The notes beneath the pieces are model-generated. The model worked only from the letters and a program-made list of their open reading frames with translations, was not told where the DNA came from and ran no database searches. A stretch of DNA of 64,000 bases from Planctomycetota bacterium (GTDB taxonomy: Bacteria; Planctomycetota; Phycisphaerae; Phycisphaerales; SM1A02): contig JADFSH010000005.1 in the NCBI GenBank assembly GCA_022560875.1, positions 1 to 64,000 of the forward strand, read 5' to 3'. The number at the start of each line of letters is the position of its first letter. Position 1 is the stretch's first letter. The position numbers were made by a program, and so were the translations under genes. Shown piece by piece: positions 26,534-35,462 of the stretch.

Positions 26534-27585
26534 TCGGACGCGAGGACCGTCCGGGCGGTCAACCTCACGATCTCATCCTCGCTTGGATCGGATGCGATCT
26601 CCTCCAGCCGCAATCGCAACTCGGGCCGATCGTGATCGCGCAACTCGTTCCCTGCCGCAATCAGGGCGTTGCGTTTCATCATGTTCAGTTTCGCCCGCTT
26701 CATGGATGACCGGGCGAACGATTTCCTTCGCGCGTCTTCATCCCAGTTGAGAATTTCCAGCAAATCGAAGCTGTCAAGCCTCGGCGTGTACGCCTCATGG
26801 ACCACCGCTTCCCGGGTGCGCTCGGTGGGCTGGTTGTGGGGACAGACCTCCTGGCAGATGTCGCAGCCGAAGATCCAGTCCCCCATCGGTTTATGAAACC
26901 GCTCGTCTATCTCACCCCGATGCTCGATGGTGAGATAGCTGATGCACTTTGTCGCATCGACCGACCAGGGGGTGATGGCATCCGTGGGACAGGCGTCGAT
27001 GCAGCGGGTGCAGGTGCCGCATGGATCGTCTGCCTGCGCCGACTCTGACGGGTCCAGTTTGAGCGTAGTAATGACCTCCCCCAGCAGCAGATAGCTCCCC
27101 ACCCCCGGCTCAATGAGCAGTGTGTGCTTGCCGATCGCCCCCAGCCCCGCCCGCGTCGCGTGCTCGCGCTCCAGCACGGGGGCGGTGTCCACACACCCCC
27201 GGAAGTTCTCGTCGGGAAAGGAAATCCTAAGGCTGTCGCACAACTCATGCAGACGCTTTTTCATGACGGAGTGATAATCCCCGCCCCGTGCGTATCGGGC
27301 GATGCGCCCTCTTCCCACTGCTAGGGGTTCATCCGCCGTCCCGTCGTGATACCGGTCCGCGATACAGATAATCGACCTTGCCCCCGGCAGCATCTTGCCG
27401 GGATCAATACGCAGCGCGGTGTTGCGATTGAGATACTCCATCTCCCCGTGCCGGCCCGCCTCGAGCCAGTGCATCAGCTCCGTCGCATAGCTCGTCTGCC
27501 GGGCTTCGCAGATTCCGGCCAGGGCGAAACCGAGTTCATCGCATTGCTCCAGCACCTCCCGAGTTGTCTGTGCTTGATCGGGCAT
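26521..27585 (-). CDS. queG: Epoxyqueuosine reductase
   Basis: 354 residues from 27585. Two [4Fe-4S] motifs are visible, CGTCTRCIDACPTDA and CDICQEVCPHNQ. The cobalamin-binding N-terminal domain shows REHATRAGLGAIGKHTLLI and ARYARGGDYH, typical of QueG. It performs the last step of queuosine synthesis in tRNA, reducing epoxyqueuosine with cobalamin and iron-sulfur clusters. The open frame runs up to 27648, but the family begins after MPDQAQTTREVLEQCDELGF. A C-terminal HEAT-like segment (about 300-354) is also normal for the family. No other queuosine gene is in the window. Confidence 0.93.
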   Translation of the reverse strand: MPDQAQTTREVLEQCDELGFALAGICEARQTSYATELMHWLEAGRHGEMEYLNRNTALRIDPGKMLPGARSIICIADRYHDGTADEPLAVGRGRIARYARGGDYHSVMKKRLHELCDSLRISFPDENFRGCVDTAPVLEREHATRAGLGAIGKHTLLIEPGVGSYLLLGEVITTLKLDPSESAQADDPCGTCTRCIDACPTDAITPWSVDATKCISYLTIEHRGEIDERFHKPMGDWIFGCDICQEVCPHNQPTERTREAVVHEAYTPRLDSFDLLEILNWDEDARRKSFARSSMKRAKLNMMKRNALIAAGNELRDHDRPELRLRLEEIASDPSEDEIVRLTARTVLASDHSS

Positions 27586-27608
27586 GTCCAGTAAGAGAGT
27601 GTACCCGT

Positions 27609-27669
27609 TACCACTGACGCAACCCGCACGGTACCACTGACACTTCACGCGCAGCGGGAAATGTCAGTG
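27609..27669. repeat. Direct repeat plus 8-bp inverted repeat between uvrD and queG
   Basis: The decamer TACCACTGAC occurs at 27609-27618 and 27632-27641. Its core CACTGACA at 27635-27642 is inverted as TGTCAGTG at 27662-27669, and the stem can extend to 11 of 12 pairs around an 11-base loop. No T-run follows on either strand, so a regulatory or processing role is more likely than intrinsic termination. Confidence 0.55.
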
Positions 27670-27753
27670 CGATGAGCGACGATTCTGCACATGCATTGAT
27701 TTTCCCTCCCGTTGGTCGCGAGAATCAGCGGCACCAAGTACCCACATTGACAT

Positions 27754-30108
27754 TCACTCCACCCTATGGAGCTTTGCGTACTCCAGAATCAACGTCTTGG
27801 TTCCCGCCCGGGTGAACTTCACTCTCGCGCTCGATCCCGCGGGTCGTCTCGTAATCGACTCCACCAGGCCCAGTCCAAATTTCGGGTGCATCACCCGACA
27901 GCCGACCGGAAACTCGTTGTCATCCCTACCACCCCGACCCGCCCCCCGAGGCGACCAGGAACCAAAATCCTTGTCTCCGCCTTCCCCGAACGGATCACCC
28001 CCCCCGGAATCTCCCCCGGAACCGTCGCCATAAACGTATGCATCATCCACCCCCGCCTTATCGAGGGTAATAATCGCCTCACATGGCAATTCCCCGATGA
28101 ACTGGCTCTCGATTGTCCGCTCCCGCAGTCCCCGATGAGTCCTTACTGTCGCCTGAGTCAAAAGCAGGTGCCTTCGCGCCCGGGTTATGCCCACAAAACA
28201 CAGCCGCCTCTCCTCCTCCAGTTCCGCCTCCGCCTGTGCGGCCCGCTGATGGGGCAGCAATCCCTGCTCCAGGCCCGCAATGGCAACAACATTGAATTCC
28301 AGCCCCTTCGCCGCGTGGAGGGTCATGAGCGTCACCGCTCCATTGGCGGGATCGACCATGTCCGCATCACTGACCAGGGCCACGGACTCCAGGTACGCGC
28401 TGAGCATGTCCAGCAGGGTCGGATCGGGGAGATTTGCGCCTTCGGCCTCATCCTCAAAACCATCGTTGGCCGGGAACACAAAATCCGCGGCTGCGCTGAC
28501 CAACTCGCCGAGATTTTCCAGCCGCTCGAAATCTTCATCCGTTCGCGACTTTTTATACATCGCCTCCAGCCCCGACTCCCGCACCACCCGGTCCATCAGT
28601 TCGGCAAGCCCTCCGGCCCCCCCGGTTTCCCCGGTCCCCCCGGTCCCCCCGGAAATGGCAATCAGACTCGAATTGCCGTTCATGCTCCGCCACGAATCGA
28701 ACATCGAATTAAACTTTCCGATCGCGGTGACCGCCCGGGCGCTGACGCCCTCGACCCGGGACGGCTCGCGCAACGCCTCCACCAGTCGAATCTGGTTGCG
28801 TAGCGCATACATCTCGATTCGATCAAGGGTCGTCTTGCCGATGCCGCGGGTCGGGGTGTTGATGATGCGCCGGAGGGAAACCTCATCGTTGGGGTTGGCG
28901 GTGAAACGGAGATACGCCAGGGCGTCCTTGATCTCCTTGCGATCATAAAACGCCGTCCCCCTCGCTATCACATACGGCACATGCGAGTCGCGAAACGCCT
29001 CTTCCAGCACCCGACTGAGGGAATTGACGCGATACAGCACCGCCATGTCCTTCCAGGCGATGTCATCCTCCTCGTGTCTTTTCCTGAACTCCTCCACGAT
29101 CTGCCCCGCCTCGTGATGCTCGTCCTGACAGATGATGACCACCGGCTTGTCGCCCTCGGGAAGCCTGGTAAAGAGTTTCTTTTCCTTGCGCCGTTTGTTG
29201 TTGCTGATCAGAGCCGCCGCAACCGCGACGATGTGGCCGGTGGAGCGGAAGTTCTGCCCCAGAGCAATGGTGATTGCCTCGGGATACTGCCCCTCGAATT
29301 CGAGAATGTTGCGGATATCCGCCCCCCGCCAGCCGTAGATGGCCTGGTCAGGATCACCGACCACGCAGATGTTGGAATGCGCGGAGGCCAGGCTGTGGGC
29401 GATGATGAACTGGGCGTGATTGGTGTCCTGGTATTCATCGATGAGCAGGTATTGGAAGCGGGCTTGTAGTTCCTTGCGGACTTCCTGCCTTGAGCGCAGG
29501 AGATTTGCCGTGAACAGAAGCAGGTCGTCGAAGTCCAGGGCGTCGTTGGCCTTGAGGATGCGCTCGTACGCCACGAACGCCCTGGCGATGCTGCGGGTAT
29601 AAAAATCGCCGGCCGCCTTCGTGTACGCGTCGGCGTTCATGAGCAGGTTCTTGGCATTGCTGATCGCCGCCCCGATGGAGGCGGGCGTCCAGTTGCTGGA
29701 ACTCAGGTCGACTTCCTTCATCGCCTGCTTGATCGCATCGCGCTGGTCCGCCGCATCGTAGATGGTGAAGCGTTCGTTGATGCCCGCTTCGGATGCGTAA
29801 TGACGCAGCAGTCGCACACAGAAAGAATGGAACGTCGCCACGGTGAGTCCGCGCCGGCCCGGCAGGTCTTCAGAGACGAGCTTGTCGATCCGCCCCCGCA
29901 TCTCGCCCGCAGCCTTGTTGGTGAAGGTCAGGGCGAGAATCTGCCAGGGAGGAATGCCGTTGGCGATGAGGTTGGCGATGCGGCGGGTGACGACGGTGGT
30001 CTTGCCCGAGCCGGGACCGGCCAGCACCAGCAACGGGCCGTCGAGATGCGCTACGGCTTTCTTCTGGGCCTCGGTGAGATCGGAAAACAGTTCAGACGGT
30101 GTGTTCAT
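27754..30108 (-). CDS. UvrD/PcrA-family DNA helicase
   Basis: 784 residues from 30108. Superfamily 1 motifs appear in order: Q-motif and Walker A (LTEAQKKAVAHLDG, AGPGSGKTT), motif Ia (ALTFTNKAAGEM), motif II (LLIDEYQDTN), motif III (VVGDPDQAIYGWRGAD), motif IV (LGQNFRST), motif V (VTLMTLHAAKGLEF) and motif VI (EERRLCFVGITRAR). It is a 3'-5' repair helicase. Two oddities: a glycine-rich insertion near residues 495-510 encoded by a C/G-run repeat, and a glycine-rich linker before the C-terminal PcrA-type tail (VGCRVMHPKFGLGLVESI). AGGGG lies 5 bases before the chosen ATG; the frame opens further up at 30195 without homology. Confidence 0.93.
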   Translation of the reverse strand: MNTPSELFSDLTEAQKKAVAHLDGPLLVLAGPGSGKTTVVTRRIANLIANGIPPWQILALTFTNKAAGEMRGRIDKLVSEDLPGRRGLTVATFHSFCVRLLRHYASEAGINERFTIYDAADQRDAIKQAMKEVDLSSSNWTPASIGAAISNAKNLLMNADAYTKAAGDFYTRSIARAFVAYERILKANDALDFDDLLLFTANLLRSRQEVRKELQARFQYLLIDEYQDTNHAQFIIAHSLASAHSNICVVGDPDQAIYGWRGADIRNILEFEGQYPEAITIALGQNFRSTGHIVAVAAALISNNKRRKEKKLFTRLPEGDKPVVIICQDEHHEAGQIVEEFRKRHEEDDIAWKDMAVLYRVNSLSRVLEEAFRDSHVPYVIARGTAFYDRKEIKDALAYLRFTANPNDEVSLRRIINTPTRGIGKTTLDRIEMYALRNQIRLVEALREPSRVEGVSARAVTAIGKFNSMFDSWRSMNGNSSLIAISGGTGGTGETGGAGGLAELMDRVVRESGLEAMYKKSRTDEDFERLENLGELVSAAADFVFPANDGFEDEAEGANLPDPTLLDMLSAYLESVALVSDADMVDPANGAVTLMTLHAAKGLEFNVVAIAGLEQGLLPHQRAAQAEAELEEERRLCFVGITRARRHLLLTQATVRTHRGLRERTIESQFIGELPCEAIITLDKAGVDDAYVYGDGSGGDSGGGDPFGEGGDKDFGSWSPRGAGRGGRDDNEFPVGCRVMHPKFGLGLVESITRRPAGSSARVKFTRAGTKTLILEYAKLHRVE
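28612..28655. repeat. C/G-run microsatellite inside uvrD
   Basis: Imperfect tandem 9-base units of the CCCCCCGGT type encode repeated Gly-Gly-Thr triplets in the helicase. Runs of six to seven C are present. Such tracts are slippage-prone. The frame is open here. Confidence 0.7.
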
Positions 30109-30618
30109 GTGTCCCCTGATCCTACGTCCAGCCTCCGGAAACGAAACCAATCGAATGCGGCGATCCCCACGATTATGGAGCTTTTCTGACTTCACAAAGG
30201 CGAAAACACTACATATAGCATAGTAGACACTATTTTACAGGTTCTCCACACCAGAGATAGCGGTTTGCACTCCCGAATAATTGACTCTAACCTCCTGTCC
30301 ATCAAATGCTTAGAACAAGTTGCATTAAACTCAAGATTATGTGGTCAGATTTGTGTCAAATACAACATATTGGGGTATGATACCCTTCCTCAGTCGTCGC
30401 TCAATGTTGAGCATACTGTCGTCGGATGGCTTTTTCAGTTCGGTCTCGTCAGGCCTTTGGTGGGCAAGAGACCACGCCGATCTGGCCCGTCACCTCGGGG
30501 CGACCACGACAGCGAGCAAGTTGGCGACGATGGGATTGGTGGAGTGCGAAGCCGTGCCGATCGCCTTGTCCAGGCACAAAACCGTTTGACGCTCACGACG
30601 AGCGAATGAGGAAAACTC
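30109..30618. other. 510-bp intergenic region between divergent uvrD and dcd
   Basis: No convincing gene. The part nearest uvrD (about 30195-30245) is AT-rich and could hold promoters. Two short perfect palindromes lie in it: 30373-30385 (six-base arms around one base, GGGTAT-G-ATACCC) and 30399-30412 (six-base arms, GCTCAA-TG-TTGAGC). They could be operators. Small open frames (for example 30341-30589) show no recognisable protein and no good ribosome site. Confidence 0.5.
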
Positions 30619-31191
30619 ATGGCTGTCCTATGCGATACACAGATTCGGGAACTCGTCGGCATCGAGCCTTTCGAGGACAACGTCAAACGCCCCGGCCGCG
30701 TCAGCTTCGGCGTCTCCAGCTACGGCTACGACGTGCGGGTGGGAACGCTCTTCAAGATCTTCACCGCCGTGTCGCGTGATGGCGGACAGGGCATCGTCGA
30801 TCCCAAGCATTTCGACGACCACAACTTCATCACCATCGACACCGCCGAGACGGGACGCGATCACATCATCATCCCGCCCAACAGCTTCGCCCTCGCCGAG
30901 ACCGTCGAGACCTTCGACATCCCCCGCGATGTGCTGGCGATCTGCCTGGGCAAATCGACCTACGCCCGGTGCGGCATCATCGTCAACGTCACGCCGCTGG
31001 AACCGGAATGGCGGGGCAAGGTCACGATGGAAATCTCCAACACCACCCCCCTGCCCGCCAAGATCTACGCCAAAGAAGGCATCGCCCAGATGATCTTCAT
31101 CAAGGCCGACCGCGTCTGCGCCATGAGCTACGCGGACAAGGGAGGGAAGTATCAGGACCAGAAAGGATTAGTGTTGCCGATGGTGGACTAA
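30619..31191 (+). CDS. dcd: dCTP deaminase
   Basis: 190 residues. It has the Dcd/dUTPase trimeric fold motifs: [14 protein letters not shown], a central [16 protein letters not shown], the substrate loop [23 protein letters not shown] with the catalytic Glu in PLEPEW, and [11 protein letters not shown]. It deaminates dCTP to dUTP for thymidylate synthesis. GAGGAAA precedes the ATG at good spacing. It lies 204 bases before the ribonucleotide reductase gene on the same strand, so both may serve deoxynucleotide supply. Confidence 0.96.
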   Translation: MAVLCDTQIRELVGIEPFEDNVKRPGRVSFGVSSYGYDVRVGTLFKIFTAVSRDGGQGIVDPKHFDDHNFITIDTAETGRDHIIIPPNSFALAETVETFDIPRDVLAICLGKSTYARCGIIVNVTPLEPEWRGKVTMEISNTTPLPAKIYAKEGIAQMIFIKADRVCAMSYADKGGKYQDQKGLVLPMVD

Positions 31192-31192
31192 A

Positions 31193-31363
31193 CGTGATGC
31201 GAATCACGCATAACCAAGAGCGACAACATTTTAGGATTCATGCCAACAAGTATGTTCGATACATGAATTGATGCGACAGACTTCTACAGGATTTGAACAA
31301 ATTTCGGCCTGCCGTGGATAAGCAGACTCGATGACGAAAAAACTCGCAAACAAAAAGTTTGCG
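31193..31363 (+). promoter_or_regulatory. Structured leader of the ribonucleotide reductase gene
   Basis: Three inverted repeats lie in the 204-bp gap. They are 31193-31208 (six-base stem, GCGA loop, just after the dcd stop), 31236-31268 (seven-base outer stem ATTCATG/CATGAAT with an inner GTAT/ATAC stem), and 31345-31363 (CGCAAAC/GTTTGCG around AAAAA). None is followed by a T-run. I could not find a B12-box or a clear NrdR box pair, so the regulator is unknown. Confidence 0.45.
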
Positions 31364-31395
31364 GCTAAACAGACATGGATGTTTGAGGTGGATGC

Positions 31396-34300
31396 ATGAA
31401 AATTACACGACGTTTCACAAAGCCCGGCCAGAACGTTTACCAATCCGTCGAGTGGGAGAGGCGATCATCCCGAATCTCCAACGCCGACGGGTCCGTCGTG
31501 TTCGAGATGAACGATGTGGAGATTCCCGCCCAATGGTCCCAGCTCGCCACCGACATCATGGTGAGCAAGTATTTCAGAAGAGCCGGCGTCCCCCAGCGCA
31601 CGCCGGACGGCACGCCGCGGCTCGACGCGGCTGGCAACCCCGTCACCGGACCGGAAACCTCCGTCCGCCAGATCGTCCATCGCCTTGCCGGGTGCTGGAA
31701 GCACTGGGGCGAGACCCACAACTACTTCAATACCCCCGAGGACGCCCAGGCCTTCTACGACGAGCTGGCCTACATGCTCCTGCATCAGATTGCCGCCCCC
31801 AACAGCCCCCAATGGTTCAATACCGGCCTCAACTGGGCATACGGCATTTCCGGCCCGCCCCAGGGGCACTGGGTCAACCACCCCGCCACCGGCGAAACGA
31901 AACTCGCCGATGATGCCTATTCCCATCCCCAGCCCCACGCCTGCTTCATCCAGTCCATCAAGGACGACCTCGTCGGCGAAGGCGGCATCATGGACCTCTG
32001 GACCCGCGAGGCGCGGCTTTTCAAGTACGGCTCGGGCACGGGAACGAATTTCTCCACCCTCCGGGGCGAGGATGAGCCACTCTCCGGCGGCGGCAAGAGT
32101 TCCGGCCTCATGAGCTTTCTCCGCATCGGCGACCGTTCCGCAGGGGCGATCAAATCCGGCGGCACGACCCGACGCGCCGCCAAGATGGTCTGCCTCGACG
32201 CCGACCACCCCGACATCCAGGCGTTCGTCACCTGGAAGGTGCGCGAGGAACTCAAGGTCGCGGCGATGGTCGAGGGCATGAAGCACCTCAGCGATGACCA
32301 GAAGCAGCTCGCCGAATCGCTCGGCCTCACGCTCAGCCACGACTTCAACGGCGAGGCGTACTACACCGTTTCCGGACAGAACTCCAACAACTCGGTGCGT
32401 CTCACCGACGACTTCTTCAGAGCCGTGAAGAATGACCAGGACTGGAACCTCATCCGGCGCACGGATGGCAAGGTCCACAAGACCATCAAGGCCCGCGACC
32501 TGTGGGATCAGATCTGCTCCGCCGCATGGCACTGCGCCGATCCGGGCCTGCAGTACGACACCACGATCAACGACTGGCACACCTGCCCCGAGTCGGGGCG
32601 CATCAACGCCAGCAATCCTTGCAGCGAGTACATGTTCCTCGATGACACGGCGTGCAATCTCGCGTCGATCAACCTGCTGACGCTTTACGATCCCGAGACG
32701 CGGGTATTCGACGTGGAGCGTTTCGAGCACGCGATCAGCCTGTGGACGATCGTGCTGGAGATTTCGGTGCTCATGGCGGCGTTCCCCTCCCGCGAGATCG
32801 CGGCCCAGAGCTATAAATTCCGCACCCTGGGGCTGGGTTATGCGAACCTCGGGGCGATGCTGATGCAGGCGGGGATTCCCTACGACTCGGATGAGGGCCG
32901 GGCGGTCTGCGCATCGATCACCGCGATCCTCACCGGGCGTTCGTATGCCGCCAGCGCGGAGATGGCGAGAGAACTCAAACCGTTTATGGGTTTCGCGGAC
33001 AATCGCGAAGCGATGCTGAGGGTGATCCGCAACCACCGTCGCGCGGCCATGGGCGTAGCGAGGGACTCCGGCGATTACGAAAATCTCGCCATCGCCCCCG
33101 TGCCGATCGATCACAAGCAATTCGAGAGCGTCGAAAAGCACATCACCAACGCGAAGCGAATCCTGAAACGCGCCACCGACTGCTGGGACGATGCCTTGCA
33201 TCTGGGCGAAAAACACGGCTATCGCAATGCCCAGACCACCGTGATCGCCCCCACCGGCACCATCGGCCTGCTCATGGATTGCGACACCACCGGCGTGGAA
33301 CCTGATTTCGCCCTCACGAAATTCAAGAAGCTGGCCGGAGGCGGCTACTTCAAGATCGCCAACCAGTCGCTCCGTCCCGCGCTGAAAGCGCTGGGGTATG
33401 CCACCGACAAAGTGGATGGCATACTCCGCTACGTGATGGGTTCATTGAGCCTCAATGTCCCCATGCCGCTGGATGCACAGGACAGCGGCGCGACTTTCCG
33501 CGAGTTCCTGCTCGCCAAAGGTTATTCCTCCGAAGATCTGGTCAGTGTGGAGAATCAGCTTCCCGCAGTGTTCGAGCTGGCCTTCGCATTCAGCGCCTGG
33601 TCGATACCGGAGGCCGTGATGAAAACGCTCGGCCTTGACCCGAACGAAGCCCGGGAGAACACCTCGTTCAACGGCTTGATCGCCTTTGGACTCAGCCATG
33701 CCCAGATCAAGGAACTGAACCAGGCGATCTGCGGCACACAGACCATTGAAGGTGCGCCGCACATGAAAGACGAGCACCTGCCCGTGTTCGATTGTGCGAA
33801 CAAGTGCGGCACGATCGGCCAGCGGTTCATCGCCCCCACGGGTCACATCCGCATGATGGCCGCGGCCCAGCCGTTCGTTACCGGCGCGATCTCCAAGACG
33901 ATCAACCTGCCCCACGAGGCCTCAGTGGAGGACATCGCCTCGTCCTACTGGCTGAGCTGGGAACTGGGGCTCAAGGCCAACGCCCTCTATCGCGACGGCT
34001 GCAAGCTCAGCCAGCCGCTGAATACGAAATCCGACATGGATACGGTCATCGAAACCGAGGAAGATCATGCCGACGCACTGGAGGCCGCACTGGGGGAAGT
34101 ATCAATCGAAGTTGCGGAAGCGGGGTTTGTGATATCGACCTCATCGCCATCTTCCGACGCAGATTCCCCGACCGGGGTTGAGATCAAAGCCGAGCCGCAA
34201 TATGTCGAACGGATCGTGGAGCGGATTATCGAGCGTCCGATGCGCCGTCGCCTGCCCGACACCCGTCAGAGCGTGACGCATCACTTCAACGTGGGGGGCC

Positions 34301-35037
34301 ACGAGGGCTACCTCACGGTGGGGATGTACGAGAGCGGCGGCCCCGGTGAGTTGTTCATCACCATGTCCAAGGAAGGCTCGACCATCGGAGGCCTGATGGA
34401 CTCTCTGGGCACGGCAATCAGTGTTGCCATGCAGTACGGCGTACCGATAGCTAGCCTGGTCAAGAAGTTTGAGCATGCCCGCTTCGAGCCGATGGGCATG
34501 ACCACGAATCAGGAGATCCCCTTCGCCAAGAGCCTGGTGGATTACATCTTTCGCTGGATGGGCATGGAGTTCATTCCCGGATACCGGGAAGCGAACGCGC
34601 CGCCGCGAACGAAATCCGACAAACCAAAGAATAAGGACAGCATCACCCAACCAGTCAAGGAGGACAAGGCATGGTCCGAAGGAAACGGACATACGCACGC
34701 AGACGTCAGGGAAGACGTTACGAACTATACGAACCGGCTTGCCATCAATGGGACCGCCAGCCGCATCGAGCCCGACGGCGGGGCGAGGATCGACGGTGTT
34801 TCACCGGAGATCTCGACCGGCCGGCCGATCGAGCCGGCCATGGTTATCACCGAACCCGCTGGCTTCGGTTTCACGATGATCGAAAGTGTGGGCGAAGCTG
34901 GCGTCAGCGCGCTCGACCAATCAAACGCCTCACTCATGGGCGATGCGCCGGCGTGTGATGTCTGCGGATCGATCACGGTGAGAAACGGCAGTTGTTACAA
35001 GTGCATGAACTGCGGCAATTCAATGGGCTGCAGCTAA
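31396..35037 (+). CDS. nrdJ: Vitamin B12-dependent (class II) ribonucleotide reductase
   Basis: 1213 residues. The barrel is typical of the class II family: FRRAGVPQRTPDG near the start, QPHACFIQS (first redox Cys), LFKYGSGTGTNFSTLRG, NPCSEYMFLDDTACNLASIN (radical Cys and partner), and APTGTIGLLMDCDTTGVEPD. A TSCPD domain follows (about 965-1055), and a C-terminal zinc ribbon has CDVCG and CYKCMNC. It reduces ribonucleotides using adenosylcobalamin, independent of oxygen. GAGGTGG precedes the ATG. A variable linker of about 100 residues separates TSCPD from the ribbon. A strong terminator lies 330 bases downstream. Confidence 0.95.
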   Translation: MKITRRFTKPGQNVYQSVEWERRSSRISNADGSVVFEMNDVEIPAQWSQLATDIMVSKYFRRAGVPQRTPDGTPRLDAAGNPVTGPETSVRQIVHRLAGCWKHWGETHNYFNTPEDAQAFYDELAYMLLHQIAAPNSPQWFNTGLNWAYGISGPPQGHWVNHPATGETKLADDAYSHPQPHACFIQSIKDDLVGEGGIMDLWTREARLFKYGSGTGTNFSTLRGEDEPLSGGGKSSGLMSFLRIGDRSAGAIKSGGTTRRAAKMVCLDADHPDIQAFVTWKVREELKVAAMVEGMKHLSDDQKQLAESLGLTLSHDFNGEAYYTVSGQNSNNSVRLTDDFFRAVKNDQDWNLIRRTDGKVHKTIKARDLWDQICSAAWHCADPGLQYDTTINDWHTCPESGRINASNPCSEYMFLDDTACNLASINLLTLYDPETRVFDVERFEHAISLWTIVLEISVLMAAFPSREIAAQSYKFRTLGLGYANLGAMLMQAGIPYDSDEGRAVCASITAILTGRSYAASAEMARELKPFMGFADNREAMLRVIRNHRRAAMGVARDSGDYENLAIAPVPIDHKQFESVEKHITNAKRILKRATDCWDDALHLGEKHGYRNAQTTVIAPTGTIGLLMDCDTTGVEPDFALTKFKKLAGGGYFKIANQSLRPALKALGYATDKVDGILRYVMGSLSLNVPMPLDAQDSGATFREFLLAKGYSSEDLVSVENQLPAVFELAFAFSAWSIPEAVMKTLGLDPNEARENTSFNGLIAFGLSHAQIKELNQAICGTQTIEGAPHMKDEHLPVFDCANKCGTIGQRFIAPTGHIRMMAAAQPFVTGAISKTINLPHEASVEDIASSYWLSWELGLKANALYRDGCKLSQPLNTKSDMDTVIETEEDHADALEAALGEVSIEVAEAGFVISTSSPSSDADSPTGVEIKAEPQYVERIVERIIERPMRRRLPDTRQSVTHHFNVGGHEGYLTVGMYESGGPGELFITMSKEGSTIGGLMDSLGTAISVAMQYGVPIASLVKKFEHARFEPMGMTTNQEIPFAKSLVDYIFRWMGMEFIPGYREANAPPRTKSDKPKNKDSITQPVKEDKAWSEGNGHTHADVREDVTNYTNRLAINGTASRIEPDGGARIDGVSPEISTGRPIEPAMVITEPAGFGFTMIESVGEAGVSALDQSNASLMGDAPACDVCGSITVRNGSCYKCMNCGNSMGCS

Positions 35038-35112
35038 TCCCCCAGGAGTATGACCCCCCGGAGTATGACTTGCCCGCGGCTTTTCGCTCCGAGAGCCGCC
35101 GGTCAATGAACA

Positions 35113-35261
35113 GCGATGGGAAACGATCACGGAAGGTTGAACATGAAGGTTGGCGAGTGGATGGATCTTACTTGCGACGGTTGGGCTGGCACGGAGTTGA
35201 GCGATGCCCAATCACAGTGTTCATACGGCACGACCGACTCACGCCGGTCGTTTCCCATCGC
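35113..35261. repeat. 14-bp perfect inverted repeat spanning 149 bp
   Basis: GCGATGGGAAACGA at 35113-35126 is exactly inverted as TCGTTTCCCATCGC at 35248-35261. The enclosed 121 bases include most of a 48-codon open frame. It could fold as a long-range stem in the nrdJ 3' untranslated region or be a remnant of an insertion. Confidence 0.55.
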
Positions 35262-35289
35262 ATTTTCTTTTCTTCTCTCGGAGCGCTGA
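35143..35289 (+). CDS. Possible small protein downstream of nrdJ (48 residues)
   Basis: An ATG at 35143 preceded by GGAAGG at 6-base spacing opens a 48-codon frame (starting MKVGEWMDLTCDGWAGTELS) that closes before the terminator. It has two Cys and no membrane segment. No family recognised. The good ribosome site and position between nrdJ and the terminator are the only support, and the overlap with an inverted repeat argues for caution. Confidence 0.3.
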   Translation: MKVGEWMDLTCDGWAGTELSDAQSQCSYGTTDSRRSFPIAFSFLLSER

Positions 35290-35364
35290 CAAAGCCACGG
35301 CACCTGGAGAAGTCCGCGTTCGTCTCACGACGAAAGCAACCAGGACTTCTTCTCTTCCCTCCCT

Positions 35365-35402
35365 CCCCGAAACGGTACCCACCACCGTTTCGGGGTTTTT
35401 TG
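35365..35402 (+). terminator. Strong intrinsic terminator after nrdJ
   Basis: A 12-bp perfect stem (35365-35376 with 35384-35395, CCCCGAAACGGT pairing with its complement) with a 7-base loop is followed directly by six T. This is a textbook rho-independent terminator for plus-strand transcripts, ending the dcd-nrdJ unit. Confidence 0.92.
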
Positions 35403-35407
35403 AGAAT

Positions 35408-35440
35408 AGGCACTGGGCACTAGGCATTTGGCACTGGGGA
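35408..35440. repeat. Copy 2 of the dispersed intergenic repeat (left flank)
   Basis: 35409-35428 matches the reverse complement of 35900-35919 at 19 of 20 bases. It is built of degenerate GGCACT and GGCATT steps. With the copy at 35896 it brackets the four-helix-bundle pseudogene as an inverted pair. Confidence 0.7.
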
Positions 35441-35462
35441 AAGACAGGAAGAAAGGATGGTG

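Noticed and set aside
28612-28655. CRISPR-like repeat array
   Set aside because: Short imperfect 9-base units with no spacers, inside an intact helicase reading frame; it is a microsatellite.
30265-30609. Open frames upstream of dcd (30265-30609 and 30341-30589)
   Set aside because: No recognisable protein, no suitable ribosome site, and mixed composition; the region is better seen as regulatory.
31192-31395. Cobalamin riboswitch before nrdJ
   Set aside because: I looked for a B12-box-like segment and did not find one; only unrelated hairpins are present.
31465-33216. 583-codon open frame antisense to nrdJ
   Set aside because: It mirrors the strongly conserved reductase on the other strand; the protein is rich in Val/Gly/His and Arg with no domain, and has no ribosome site. 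Typical of GC-rich shadow frames.
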